A stretch of DNA of 12,500 nucleotides from Chrysomallon squamiferum (Eukaryota > Mollusca > Gastropoda > Neomphalida > Peltospiridae), in NCBI GenBank assembly GCA_012295275.1, contig CM022665.1:46236595-46249094 (forward strand), read 5' to 3'. A program made the translations under genes and the position numbers. Positions 1-9,214 of this stretch are shown here, piece by piece. Position 1 is the first letter of the stretch. Each line of letters begins with the position of its first letter. The notes beneath the pieces are model-generated. The model searched no databases. It was given only the letters and a program-made list of their open reading frames with translations, and was not told the DNA's origin.

Positions 1-135
1 ATTATTAATACTACTATTACTATTATTATTAATACAACTATTGTTACTATTACTATTAATACTATTCTGTTTTTATTATTATTACTATTATTATTATTAT
101 TTATTAATTTATTAATTTTTATTATTATTTCTGAA
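1..135. repeat. (ATT/ACT)n microsatellite
   Basis: Imperfect trinucleotide repeat of ATT with ACT variants that continues off the left edge. It decays into TTATT-rich sequence by about 135. No coding potential is visible. Confidence 0.85.
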
Positions 136-1030
136 TAATAAAATGTTAGAATAAAAAAAGAAAAATACATACAAGGACACAAATTGGATTTTGAAAAAGT
201 TTGTCTTTGAAATTAATTTTAAATATCTGTTTTATAATTATTTTCATTGAATATTTATGTTTGTTTCATTTTTCTTTTCTTTTTAGTAAATATTCAGAGA
301 ATAATTTTATAATTTATTAAATAACAGACGTTAATAATTAAATATATAAATAGGATGCATAATTAACTAAAAATAGAGTTCAGTTTAAAATCTATTCCAA
401 AACAAACCTCTAAATATTTCCACTTTCATTTTCACACTTTATTTTTCTGTACTTTTAGTTAAATAAAAAAACACAAAAACTCTGCCTCTGCATTAAATGT
501 ACCCAACAGTTTTAAACTTATTTTATGACGTGTGTCTGTGTGTGTGTGAGAGAGAGAGCAAGAGTATATAATTGTAAAAAACATAAATCTGTACCATCAT
601 ATTCAATTAACTACTAAATAAATACATTTTTGACTGAATCCCTGGCAACTTAAAACATATTTGTACTCATAGCCACATTTATATATATACATATTAAGAC
701 TTGCAGCCCTGTTTATATAAAGCACTTCAAAACCTATCATCATCAAAAAATGACAAGAATTAACAGAAAAAAACACGACCACACAAACAACGTGACTAAA
801 CTTTAAACAAGTCTCTTCAAACAACAGAGGCATCGGTTATTTTTAAACCTGCACACTCACAATACCAAGAAAAAAGAAACAACTATTTCTATTTCCTGGT
901 ATCCACATTCATTTTTTTTTTTTTTTTACCATTAAGGAAATATTTCCCAGTAACCCATTTCCTGGAAAGAAGCTTTAATAGTGAGTGACGTGATCCAAAT
1001 GATTAAAAGTGGATTTGAAACATACATTCT
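136..1030. other. AT-rich intergenic sequence, no gene seen
   Basis: No exon or conserved protein is recognisable. A 76-codon open frame on the minus strand (833-603) has no codon bias or motif and lacks splice or promoter context. A (GT)n run followed by GAGAGAGAGAG lies at about 532-560, and a T run at 911-927. Confidence 0.6.
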
Positions 1031-1061
1031 ACTAAACCTACCCTGGTGGGTGAATGATGAG

Positions 1062-1184
1062 TACAAAGAGGTGATGTCTGACGTTGTGGTTGCAGGTGAG
1101 GTAGGTGTATCAATGCTGGATACAAAGAGATGATGTGTGACGTAGTTGTTGCTGGCGAGGTGGTTGTATCAATGGTGAATACAG
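1062..1184. repeat. 59-bp tandem repeat, two copies plus partials
   Basis: Copies begin at TACAAAGAGGTGATG (1062) and TACAAAGAGATGATG (1121). A third start, TACAG, follows at 1180, again 59 bp on. Both copies share GACGT, GTTG, GCGAGG or GTGAGG, and GTATCAATG in the same order. The sequence before 1062 (GTGGGTGAATGATGAG) looks like the end of a preceding copy. It is GC-richer than its flanks. Confidence 0.85.
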
Positions 1185-1582
1185 TATTTGTTATCTGTCT
1201 GAACTGGCTGATATAATCACTAACTCGTGTAAGTAGATTATTAACAGACTTGGAGAAATGTGCTGTGGTTTAGATTATTTGTTATGTTCCATTACATTAT
1301 ACTGTATTATATGTTAAATTATATACACGTGTGTGTGTGTTTGTTTATAAACATACTAACATGCACACACATATATGTATGTATGTGTATATATATATAC
1401 ACATATATACACACACGCTTATATATATATATTAATCTCTCTACTAAATATAATTTTAAATAATACTGAACTGAATGAAGAATTTGTTCCATATCAGTGT
1501 TAATTTTCACACTCAACAAGGAAGATAACTCTGATGAAAATTCCTTTTTATTTTATTTTAATCAATATGTAAATTAAGTACA
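1185..1582. other. AT-rich sequence with a GT/AT microsatellite
   Basis: A mixed (GT)n, (ATGT)n, (AT)n block lies at about 1321-1440. Open frames of 60-70 codons on both strands here are translations of that block. Nothing else is recognised. Confidence 0.6.
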
Positions 1583-1612
1583 AAAATAAAATAAAATAAA
1601 ATAAAATAAAAT
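1583..1612. repeat. (AAAAT)n microsatellite
   Basis: About six tandem AAAAT units, decaying on both sides into related AATAAA words up to about 1675. Confidence 0.85.
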
Positions 1613-1952
1613 GAAAATAATTTTTTTTTTTTTAAATAATAAAATGAATAATACAAAATAAAATGTAATAAAATAACACAGATTTAAAGAAATAGAAAAC
1701 TTTATTTCACTTTTTTTTCTTTGCAGCAATAGATTTCTATATGAATCCAATAATTTGTTTGTACATAATTATATACACATTCATGAAATATCTGACAAAA
1801 AAAAACCCAACATATTTGTAGCTATTTCAAGTTTAAAAACAAAAATAATAAACACACTGATAAATCTATTATTGAAATGAAATTTTTTTTTTGTTAACTT
1901 TAAATAAACCGTTATCAAGAAATTTGTGCACAAAAGTTAAATTTATTCCATG

Positions 1953-1953
<1 letters not shown>
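1613..1953. other. AT-rich sequence, no gene seen
   Basis: It holds an acceptor-like TTTTTTTTCTTTGCAG at about 1710-1725 on the plus strand. A stop codon follows at once in the CAATAG reading, and there is no open frame of note. Nothing is supported. Confidence 0.5.
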
Positions 1954-1992
<39 letters not shown>

Positions 1993-2010
1993 CTTCTTCT
2001 TTTCATGACA
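1954..2010. repeat. Poly-T tract of 39 bases with CTT tail
   Basis: 39 uninterrupted T (1954-1992), followed by CTTCTTCTTTTC. Possibly a reversed retroposon A-tail. No target-site duplication was identified. Confidence 0.85.
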
Positions 2011-2614
2011 AACAAACATTTAAACATGAAATATGTATTAATAATGCAGCTCTCAAAGGCAATGTAAATAAATATCTATAAGCATTTTAATAAAAACGTA
2101 CAGATATATGATAAATATGAACTGAAATGACTTACAAGTGCTATCACACTTTTTAATTTTTTTCATCTTCCTGTTTGTTATTTGGCAAATCTTTCATTTA
2201 AAATCAAATTTGAATCTACACGATGCAGTGATAACTAACTGTAATAAATATACAGGCTTAATTTGGAATCTTAAAATAGAGTGAAATATTAATAATAATA
2301 ATAATGATGGAAATAATTATAATAATAACAATAATAACTAATAATAATAATGATGACAAAATCAAAAAGTAACGCAAGTTAAGAATTAGAAATAATTTTA
2401 CTCCATTTGCATTTTATTTTTTATTATTATTATGTTATTAATGACATAAATAAATATTATTTACAATAAAATTAAATTTTAAAACTTTTGAAGAAAAATT
2501 ATTAGGGCTCATAATGATCTACAATTCTATTAAGACTGAGCCTTCAGGTAAACTTCAACTTGATGTATGTTTTCAAGATTCAGTTCATTTTAAACAGAAA
2601 TAAATAAGGATATA
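2011..2614. other. AT-rich sequence with AAT repeats, no gene seen
   Basis: Imperfect (AAT)n lies at about 2287-2352 and a short TTATTATTATTAT run at about 2420-2432. No exon, promoter or mobile element was recognised. Confidence 0.55.
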
Positions 2615-2672
2615 ATGATAAAAGATATTACTTATTTCTTAAAATGATAAAAGATAATATTAATTTCTTAAA
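2615..2672. repeat. 29-bp tandem duplication
   Basis: Two copies start ATGATAAAAGATA at 2615 and 2644, and each ends TTTCTTAAA. They differ at a few positions (TTACTTA against ATATTAA in the middle). Confidence 0.85.
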
Positions 2673-3305
2673 ATGCCAAATCTGTGAACCCATAACATTA
2701 AATGTTGCCTATTAAATGACACTTATTAAATTTTGTTAATTGGACATTTTTTATATAAAATAATATTTGAATCTATACACTGTATCCTTACAATTATGTT
2801 TATTCACACACACACACACATATATATATATGTATGTATGTCTGTATTACATGTCTGTATAATTATCCATATTAAATGGTAAATAATATTAATTACTTTG
2901 CAGCATAAAGCAATTTAATAATTCTAGAAATCCATGTTAATGAAAAAACCTTATTTATTAATTAAATACTACTTGTGAGATCTGTATCAATAATAATATT
3001 TTAATTAACAAAACATTTTTTTTTTTTTTTTTTTAAATCTATTTAAAACAACTTTTGAATAAGCAGAAACAAAAATATTTGACAAAAATTACATAACAAT
3101 GAATGAATTTTTTTTTTTCTTAGTACATAAATTAATAAAACTTATGGGAAGAAGCAAAAGTGTTTTGAATCATACTAAAGTTTTACAATATGAGTATTTA
3201 ATTTTAGTTAAAATTTATTAGTTTACTTAAAAAATTTTAAAATTTTATTGAAAATTTTATAATTTATTCATCTTTCAAATGTTGCTATGTCAAAATTTTT
3301 GCAAC
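2673..3305. other. AT-rich sequence with a CA/TA/TGTA microsatellite
   Basis: (CA)8, (TA)n and (TGTA)n run together at 2805-2840. T runs are at about 3017-3034 and 3109-3119. A phrase TCCATGTTAATGAAAAAA near 2931 recurs near 3519, hinting at a short dispersed repeat. No gene is seen. Confidence 0.55.
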
Positions 3306-3307
3306 CA

Positions 3308-3330
3308 GTAATAATAATGATAATGATAAT

Positions 3331-3362
<32 letters not shown>
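3308..3362. repeat. (AAT)n microsatellite
   Basis: AAT repeat with GATAAT variants on its left half and about nine clean units at its right end. Confidence 0.9.
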
Positions 3363-3364
<2 letters not shown>

Positions 3365-3705
3365 TAAAACTTGAAATAATGTGGAATGAAAAATATTCAG
3401 TTATTCTTTTGTTTATCCATTTTTATAATAAACACAGGATATTTTAAAAGATATTATTTATTATATCTTTATTTATCCTTAAATAATTTATATATTTTGT
3501 TTTGGTTTGTTCTAAGTATCCATGTTAATGAAAAAAAGAAAAAAGAAAGCCACTTAACAAAGTAGTTTAAAATAGTAAAAAAGTAAAATAAAATAAAATA
3601 AAAATATGACACCAAAATATTGAAATTTCAAATTATTTTTGTTGTAGTTATGATGTCTTTTTACTTGAACATTATAATGAAATTTTTTACTCTTTTTCTT
3701 TTCAA
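3363..3705. other. AT-rich sequence, no gene seen
   Basis: Contains (AAAAT)n at 3585-3604 and the second TCCATGTTAATGAAAAAA phrase. No coding or regulatory signal is supported. Confidence 0.5.
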
Positions 3706-4081
3706 CGATTTACCAATAATATGAACATAAAAACCACTATTAATTAATTAAAATGCTAAATCACTAAAATAGCAGTTGATGCTCTTTATCTAAAAGTAGT
3801 AAGTGATAAACAGAAAGTAGTATTTTTTTTTTTACGATTTACAAATAATATTAACCTAAAAACCACTATTAATTAATTAAACTGCTAAATTACTAAAATT
3901 ACAGATGATGCTCGTTATCTCAAAGTAATAAGTGATAAACAGAAAGTAGTATTTTTTTTTTTTTTATGATTTACAAATAATATTAACCTAAAAACCACTA
4001 TTAATTAATTAAACTGCTAAATTACTAAAATTACAGTTGATGCTCGTTATCTCAAAGTAATAAGTGATAAACAGAAAGTAG
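3706..4081. repeat. Three-copy tandem repeat, unit about 129-132 bp
   Basis: Copies start at 3706, 3835 and 3967 (words CGATTTAC, CGATTTAC, TGATTTAC). Each contains AAAAACCACTATTAATTAAT, GATGCTC and GTGATAAACAGAAAGTAG in order. Outside the T run, copies 2 and 3 differ at about two bases (CAGATGATG against CAGTTGATG; C against T at the start). Copy 1 differs from them at roughly ten or more. The junctions carry T11 and T14 runs. Copy 3 ends abruptly at 4081 without a T run. Confidence 0.95.
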
Positions 4082-4154
4082 CATGGAAAACAAGTGTGTA
4101 TGCCCTGAGCTGAGCTGGATTGGGAAAAATAAATCACTCATTAAGCCTGTCTGT

Positions 4155-4995
4155 TAGTACACTGCACCTGTTTTAGTATCAATACATTGGTACTCATACA
4201 ACACTGTATCCGTCTTTGTATCAATTCTCTCTTAAATGTATCCTATGACCAATATAATATAGTACTTAGTACCGATACAACTTAAACACTGTCACAGTTG
4301 CAGTACCATACCAAGTCTTTAGTAGTATCAGTATTACATTAAGTCTTAATACTGGTACCAAACTGTACCGGTACACTGTGAAGTTTATCTTAGTATTGAT
4401 ACAACAATTATCTTGTCATAGTGCCGATACAATTTCAGAAGATTAGTACTGATACAACATTAAGTCTGTCCCAGAACCAATACAGAACCAATCCTGAATT
4501 AGTACCAAAACAACATTAAGTTTGTGTTAGTATTGGTACAACATTCTGTTGTCATGGTAGAATATGACATTAATCCAGACATAGTACCAATAACCCCCAC
4601 ATTAATCTGTATAAGTACCGATACAACATTAAGTCTGTGTTAGTCCTACCAGTACAACACTAAGATTGCATTAGTAGTGGTACAGCTTTCTATCTGTTAC
4701 AGTACAGTATGACAGTAATCCCATCATTGTACCAATACCACATTAACCTTTCTTGGCTCTGATACAACATTAACTTGTATTAGTACCAGTACAACATTCT
4801 ATCTGTCATAGTATCGATACAACATTTTTATCTTGGTACCAGTGCAAAGTTAAGTCTTGTACCGATACAACATTAAGTATGTCACAGTACTGCCATCACG
4901 CAAAGCCTATTTTCATACCAATACACTGAACGAATCGCAGTACCATTATGAGACAAAATCCAGCATGGTTACCTACTTATCTTACAGTACTAGAG
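4155..4995. repeat. Degenerate 28-bp minisatellite with a GTAC..GTAC core
   Basis: Some 25-30 diverged units have the approximate consensus AGTACCGATACAAC followed by ATTAAGTCTGTCAT. Clear unit starts include 4268, 4391, 4445, 4501, 4529, 4614, 4644, 4673, 4781, 4810 and 4859, spaced 24-31 bp or twice that. The core GTAC(C/T)(G/A)(A/G)TAC is close to palindromic, and a perfect TGTACCGGTACA lies at 4364-4375. The block has no ORF and is less AT-rich than its surroundings. Confidence 0.9.
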
Positions 4996-5512
4996 AGTAA
5001 CAGTACATACCTCAGTGAGTAGAGATTTGAGTTTACTGTTTGAGCAGTGAGAAATATAAATGATTATTACAGTAATTATATCCTTTCATGATCCATCCCT
5101 TCACAACCATAGTCAGGCTCATTGTAACAAATACAACAGAATAAATATTGTTAAATTAAGAAAATGAAAAATTAACCCATAGATGAATGGATTTTTAAAA
5201 GAAAAAACAACAAAAAACAAACAAACCAACTGTCTGTATGTACAAAATAATATAATAGAGTTATCTCCAGTTTGATATTTTTTATATATATATATATATT
5301 ATTTTTCTTTTCTTCTGTTATTCAGATAAAAGTAAAATCTTTCTTCCAATCTCAGTTAAAGAGAGTTACAGTTCTTTCCATTTCGTTTTGCCATCACAAA
5401 TATGCACACACTTGGAGTGAAATTTAAACCTAAGACATAAAACATTACACTAGACAATAATAACATTATTCAAACAGTAAAACCTACATTACTGTCCCTA
5501 TAATTCAATCAA
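4996..5512. other. AT-rich intergenic sequence, no gene seen
   Basis: It holds a (TA)n run at 5283-5300 and otherwise unremarkable unique-looking sequence. Confidence 0.5.
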
Positions 5513-5690
5513 CACTGTGGTTAAATCATATGACTTCAGACTGTTAAGTTCTAGGATCAAATCCAAACCTTTCTAATTCTGTATAACACTAACATTGTGT
5601 TTTGTCAAGCAGAATTTAGACCCATGGATTGTGTGCTTGAATCTTTTGAAGGATGTAATTGTGTTTCTAATGGATTAATTGATTGACACA
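5513..5690 (+). mobile_element. Probable decayed tRNA-derived SINE
   Basis: The head resembles a tRNA gene with both internal Pol III promoter boxes. An A-box-like TGTGGTTAAATCA lies at about 5517-5529. A B-box-like GGATCAAATCC at 5554-5564 matches 9 of 11 bases of GGTTCGAATCC. Their spacing of about 35 bp is normal for tRNAs. Only partial pairing is apparent in the arms, and the sequence runs on into a non-tRNA body (for example CCATGGATTGTGTGC), as SINEs do. tRNA-derived SINEs are well known in cephalopods. The right end is uncertain because no tail or target-site duplication is clear. Confidence 0.45.
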
Positions 5691-6343
5691 GAATGACACA
5701 GGAATGTTGGAGGGTTTGCTTGTATCCACAGTGGACAGAAGCAAAGGTTTGATTGATAATTAGTTAAAACACAGTTAAAATCATGATTTATCTTTCATTT
5801 CACTCTTTCAAATTCATCAGAGATTAACAGAAATCATTTTAATCCATTCCATATCATCTTATATGTTTTTTTAGTGGGATCTTTTCTTTTATTATCGATT
5901 TTTTTAAAAATAATTTTTGTTATTATTTTATTTTATTTTTCTTTAATTTTCGATTTTTTAGATGTTAAAAATTTCTGTTGAATAAACTATTTCATGACTG
6001 AAAAATCTTCATGAACCTATCATGAAACTTGGAAAGCTAAAATTACATAATAAAAATGGACACCATAGTATTTTATTTTATTTAGTTAAATATTTTCGTT
6101 TAGTAAAATGTTTTATTATATCTCACCAAATCTAAAAAACCAAAAAAACAACGACAAAAAAACAAACAAAAGTCATTTATATTCAGACATTTTAGAAATT
6201 TCACTCACTCACTACAAATAATAATCATTCATAATAAACATGATATTTTCAATTCAAACATTAGAAGTTTCATCGTCTGCTCTCAGATCAATAAATGGTA
6301 GCCGTTATCACTGTACGAGCTACACCGAAAGTAAACAGCTTTG
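5691..6343. other. AT-rich intergenic sequence, no gene seen
   Basis: No exon was recognised. TTTTATTTT-type low-complexity sequence lies at 5870-5960 and 6065-6120. From about 6270 the composition becomes more balanced, leading into the CCAAT-box pair. Confidence 0.5.
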
Positions 6344-6376
6344 CCATTGGCTGGGCAAAACAAACGAGCCAATCAG
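6344..6376. promoter_or_regulatory. Pair of opposed CCAAT boxes, possible promoter element
   Basis: GCCATTGGCTGGG (the complement of CCAATGG, at 6344-6350) and GAGCCAATCAGAA (CCAATCAG at 6369-6376) lie about 25 bp apart in a locally GC-richer patch (about 6295-6385). Paired CCAAT boxes are typical NF-Y sites in animal promoters. No first exon or TATA box with a downstream gene could be assigned, and the sites may be chance or part of an unrecognised transposable element. Confidence 0.3.
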
Positions 6377-6889
6377 AATGCAGGATACATCTAGATACTA
6401 AAAATGGCAATATAAACAATATATTGATTAAGTTTCGTGTTTTTTTTGCTTTGTTATGACATATTATTATTATTACCTTTTTTTTTTGATGATATTAATA
6501 AATTGTGGTTTATGATAAAAAGATTATAAATGAGAACTTGTCAGTTTTTGATCTGAAAGTGTTGACATATTCAGCAGAAAAAAACTCACACAATTTATAG
6601 CAACAACATATTTTTATATTAACAGTTATTACAAGATAAAAATATGATCTCCTCTTTTGACATATATATATACATATATATATCGATCATTAATGATAAT
6701 GTGTCATTCATTTACATCATTCAAATGTGAGTAGATTATAATAATAAACTGTTACAGTGATATCTGTTGTACGTTTTTGTACAATATCTGTAATCTAATA
6801 TTCAGATATACCACGAACTGGCACATTCTTAAAAGTGAATCTTCAGATTTGTTTTGATAACCTCTCTCTCGTCTTTTATCAGGACAGAG
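6377..6889. other. AT-rich sequence, no gene seen
   Basis: Includes short (AT)n around 6662-6683 and T runs near 6440 and 6478. No gene is supported. Confidence 0.5.
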
Positions 6890-7440
6890 ATATAATAAGG
6901 TCTTCTTATCATGATAAAATTCAAGCGGTCTTGTTTGGTGATAAAATTTAAATAGTCTAATTATCATTTTTGTTGGTAAAATGTAACTCATCTTTTTATC
7001 AGTACCTGATGATGAAAATGAATTGGTCTTATTAATATTATCATTTTGATTATAAAATGAACTGGTCTTGTCATCATTTTGTTGATAAAAATGAAAATGT
7101 TCTTATCACTTTCTGATAAAATGCAATTGGTCTTATTATCACTATGGTAAAATGTTAAGAGGTCTTGTTATTTTTTTTTTTTTGTGATAAAATTATAAAC
7201 TGTTATGTTTTTCGTTCAGTGATAAAATAAAAGTTTATTATAAACACTGGTGATACAGTGTGTATGTGGTCGTAACACCATGGTGGTAATATCATTATGT
7301 GATATAATGTACAGTGCCTTATGAAAAAAGACTTCTCGCATATGTTTAACATTATCTGTTATCATCATTATAATATGATAATTATTATCACTGACACCTA
7401 GGATACAATTATCGTCTTATCACCCAGATAAAATTTACAT
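6890..7440. repeat. Diverged minisatellite, older part (unit about 33-40 bp)
   Basis: Repeated words (G/T)ATAAAATGAA, TTGGTCTT and TTATCA recur in order at about 6913, 6939, 6975, 7011, 7051, 7084, 7116 and 7146, then more loosely to about 7440. The array looks like a decayed relative of the cleaner array at 7565-7815. Confidence 0.65.
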
Positions 7441-7564
7441 AATCAGTCTTATTATCGTAATGTATAATGTTTATTTTGTCGTGAATAAAAATATGAGAGA
7501 CTTTTGTCAGTAACAAGAATGTGATCAGTTTTATTATGACCAAATGTGAGAATATTTTTATCAT

Positions 7565-7815
7565 GATAAAGTATATGTCTTCTTGTAATGATGAAGCCTA
7601 TGATCATTCTTGTCATGATGAAGTATATGATCATTCTTGTCATGATAAAGTTTATGTCTTTTTGTAATGATAAAGTCTATGATCATTCTTGTCACGATAA
7701 AGTATGTGATCATCTTGTCATCATAAAGTATATGATCATTCTTGTCATGGTAAAGTATATGATCATTCTTATCACGGTAAATTGAGTGTTCATCTTGTCA
7801 GGATAATACACATGA
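7565..7815. repeat. 26-27 bp minisatellite, about nine units
   Basis: Unit starts (GATAAAGTATATG or close variants) lie at 7565, 7590, 7617, 7644, 7669, 7696, 7722, 7749 and 7776, so spacing is 25-27 bp. A typical unit reads GATAAAGTATATGATCAT then TCTTGTCAT. It includes the palindrome TGATCA, and TCATGA words form at junctions. The 60-codon frames through it are a by-product of the near-multiple-of-three period. Confidence 0.92.
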
Positions 7816-7970
7816 TAATTTTATCATGCTAACATACATTATTATATATTTTTTTAAATTTTGTTTTTACTTTTATCATTCAAGACTTGTGACACAACTG
7901 GAATGGTCTAAAAAATTTTGAAGACAGCTGTTTGCTCAGTGAATTGAGGTGTGTCTCAGTCAAGATTATA

Positions 7971-7999
7971 GTGTGTGTGTGTGTGTGTGTGTTTGTGTC
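7971..7999. repeat. (GT)n microsatellite
   Basis: About eleven GT units followed by TTGTGT. It lies in the probable 3' UTR of the CUB gene. Confidence 0.9.
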
Positions 8000-8146
8000 T
8001 AATGAAGTCACAAGTATTTTGTTTTGTTTTGTTAAAAACCACGTTCTCCGAATTTTCGTAGAAAGACTTGTTGCAGAAGAAGACAAATATCACAAAAATG
8101 TTTCATGCAAAAACAACACAGGTTCCTTCATAATCAAAATGGAATC

Positions 8147-8213
8147 TTTTTTTTTTTTTTTTTTTTTAAATTTGTTTTAGTTTTTTTTTTTATAATTTTT
8201 TTTTTTTTTTGTT

Positions 8214-8247
<34 letters not shown>
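8147..8247. repeat. Compound poly-T tract, about 100 bp
   Basis: This is nearly pure T, with three or four short interruptions (TAAATTTG, TTTAG, ATAA, GTTTC). On the sense strand of the CUB gene it is an A-rich tract some 50 nt past the stop codon. It could be a set of old retroposon A-tails or simple slippage. Confidence 0.85.
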
Positions 8248-8297
8248 CATTCGTTTTTTTGGGAAGAATCCATTTTGAAGAAAAAGGTGAGGCAGGA

Positions 8298-8416
8298 TTA
8301 GTGATAAGTTAAGGAAGAAATAAGAACTAGAGTTGTCCATAGCGTGACTGCTGTCGTGTCTACAACGCGCACGGCGTCACTTCTTGTCACCTGTTTGGCT
8401 TTTTTCTCTGATTTAT
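8298..8416 (-). CDS. Terminal coding exon: basic linker and hydrophobic C-terminus (likely GPI signal)
   Basis: This is the probable last coding exon of the CUB gene. The acceptor is a good pyrimidine tract, GACTTTTTCTTCTATTGCAG, before 8416. The intron phase is 1, exactly what the donor at 10171 leaves: G plus AT gives an Asp codon. Then 38 codons run to TAA at 8300-8298 (119 nt). The peptide begins KSEKKAKQVTRSDAVRVVD and ends TTAVTLWTTLVLISSLTYH. A basic, polar stretch followed by a hydrophobic tail that reaches the stop with no cytoplasmic residues is the layout of a GPI-attachment signal, with the Ser-Asp-Ala region as a possible cleavage site. A short type I membrane anchor is the alternative. 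The exon is a local GC-rich island with CG dinucleotides, unlike its flanks. The call rests on phase match, acceptor quality and stop position. There is no homology evidence, because such tails are not conserved. Confidence 0.72.
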
Positions 8417-8510
8417 CTGCAATAGAAGAAAAAGTCACATATGACTGAGTAGAATTTAAATAATAATAATATTTTCCATACAGCATGCTTTAAGTCATTA
8501 GAAAAAAAAA

Positions 8511-8960
8511 ATTAGTAATAATAATAATAATAATAAAATGAAATAAAAATAAAGAATAAAAAAAGTAAAAAATAAAATAATAAAAAAATAATAAAAAAAA
8601 TAAAAATAAATAAAAATACAGCACTTAAAAATAAATAAAAAATAATAATAATAATAATAATAATAAAATAAAATGAAACAAAATAAATAATTTAATTAAT
8701 TAATTAAATAAATAATAAAAGATACAACACATAAAAGTAAATAATAAATAAGTATCTGAACAAATAATTAAATAGATAAATAAAAAATATAATTAAATAA
8801 ACAGAAAAATTAAAATAAAATAAAATAATGAATAAATTCTCTATACAAATCAAGAAACTATATCCACAAAGTATAATAAATAAACAAATAAGCACATAAG
8901 TAAATAAGTAATTAAGTAAGTAAGTAAATAAATAAGTGAAACAAAAGCACCAATAAAAAA
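8511..8960. repeat. AATA/AAT/TAAG low-complexity block
   Basis: A shifting mixture of (AAT)n, (AAATA)n, (TTAA)n near 8690-8710 and (AAGT)n near 8900-8940, inside the last intron of the CUB gene. Open frames on the minus strand here are artefacts of composition. Confidence 0.85.
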
Positions 8961-9214
8961 ATTAATAATTAAAACTACCTAAAATAAATTACTTCATTTG
9001 AAATTAAAAAAAAAATTAAGAAAAGAAAATGATAGAAAACATGACTTTAAAATGTAAATTTCTAATTTTACGTCAGTACAACAAAAAATTCTGAAAAAAA
9101 AATCAAACAAATAGGATTTAAATCCTGCTTTTGTATTCTTGCAAACAATTTGAACGAAAAAAACAACCTTTGAATTTGTTTTTACCAGACAATTTCCTTT
9201 TTTTTTTTTTTTTT

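Larger units (their letters stand above)
7530..8297 (-). other. Probable 3' UTR of the CUB gene
   Basis: This is the sequence downstream of the TAA stop on the minus strand. It has a huge A-rich tract on the sense strand (T at 8147-8247 on plus), then a moderately complex stretch at 7880-8130 with a (GT)n run. The first canonical AATAAA I see on the minus strand is at 7535-7530, followed by another at 7475-7470. An end near 7500 would give a 3' UTR of roughly 0.8 kb that includes the 26-27 bp minisatellite at 7565-7815. The AATAAA word is frequent in such AT-rich DNA, so the end point is only a guess. Confidence 0.3.

Noticed and set aside
603-833. 76-codon minus-strand open frame
   Set aside because: It has no recognisable domain, no splice context and no codon bias. 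Such a length is unremarkable by chance.
1700-1730. Strong-looking acceptor TTTTTTTTCTTTGCAG on the plus strand
   Set aside because: No open frame follows in a way that supports an exon, and T-rich AG sites are common in this DNA.
5513-5585. Functional tRNA gene
   Set aside because: The B box is imperfect, arm pairing is poor and the sequence continues without a terminator. A SINE head is the better reading.
7565-7815. CRISPR-like array (short regular repeats)
   Set aside because: Units are contiguous, without unique spacers, and the setting is an animal genome. It is a minisatellite.
8134-8340. Lysine-rich minus-strand frame over the T tract
   Set aside because: It is a poly-A translation past the in-frame stop of the terminal exon, in a different frame.
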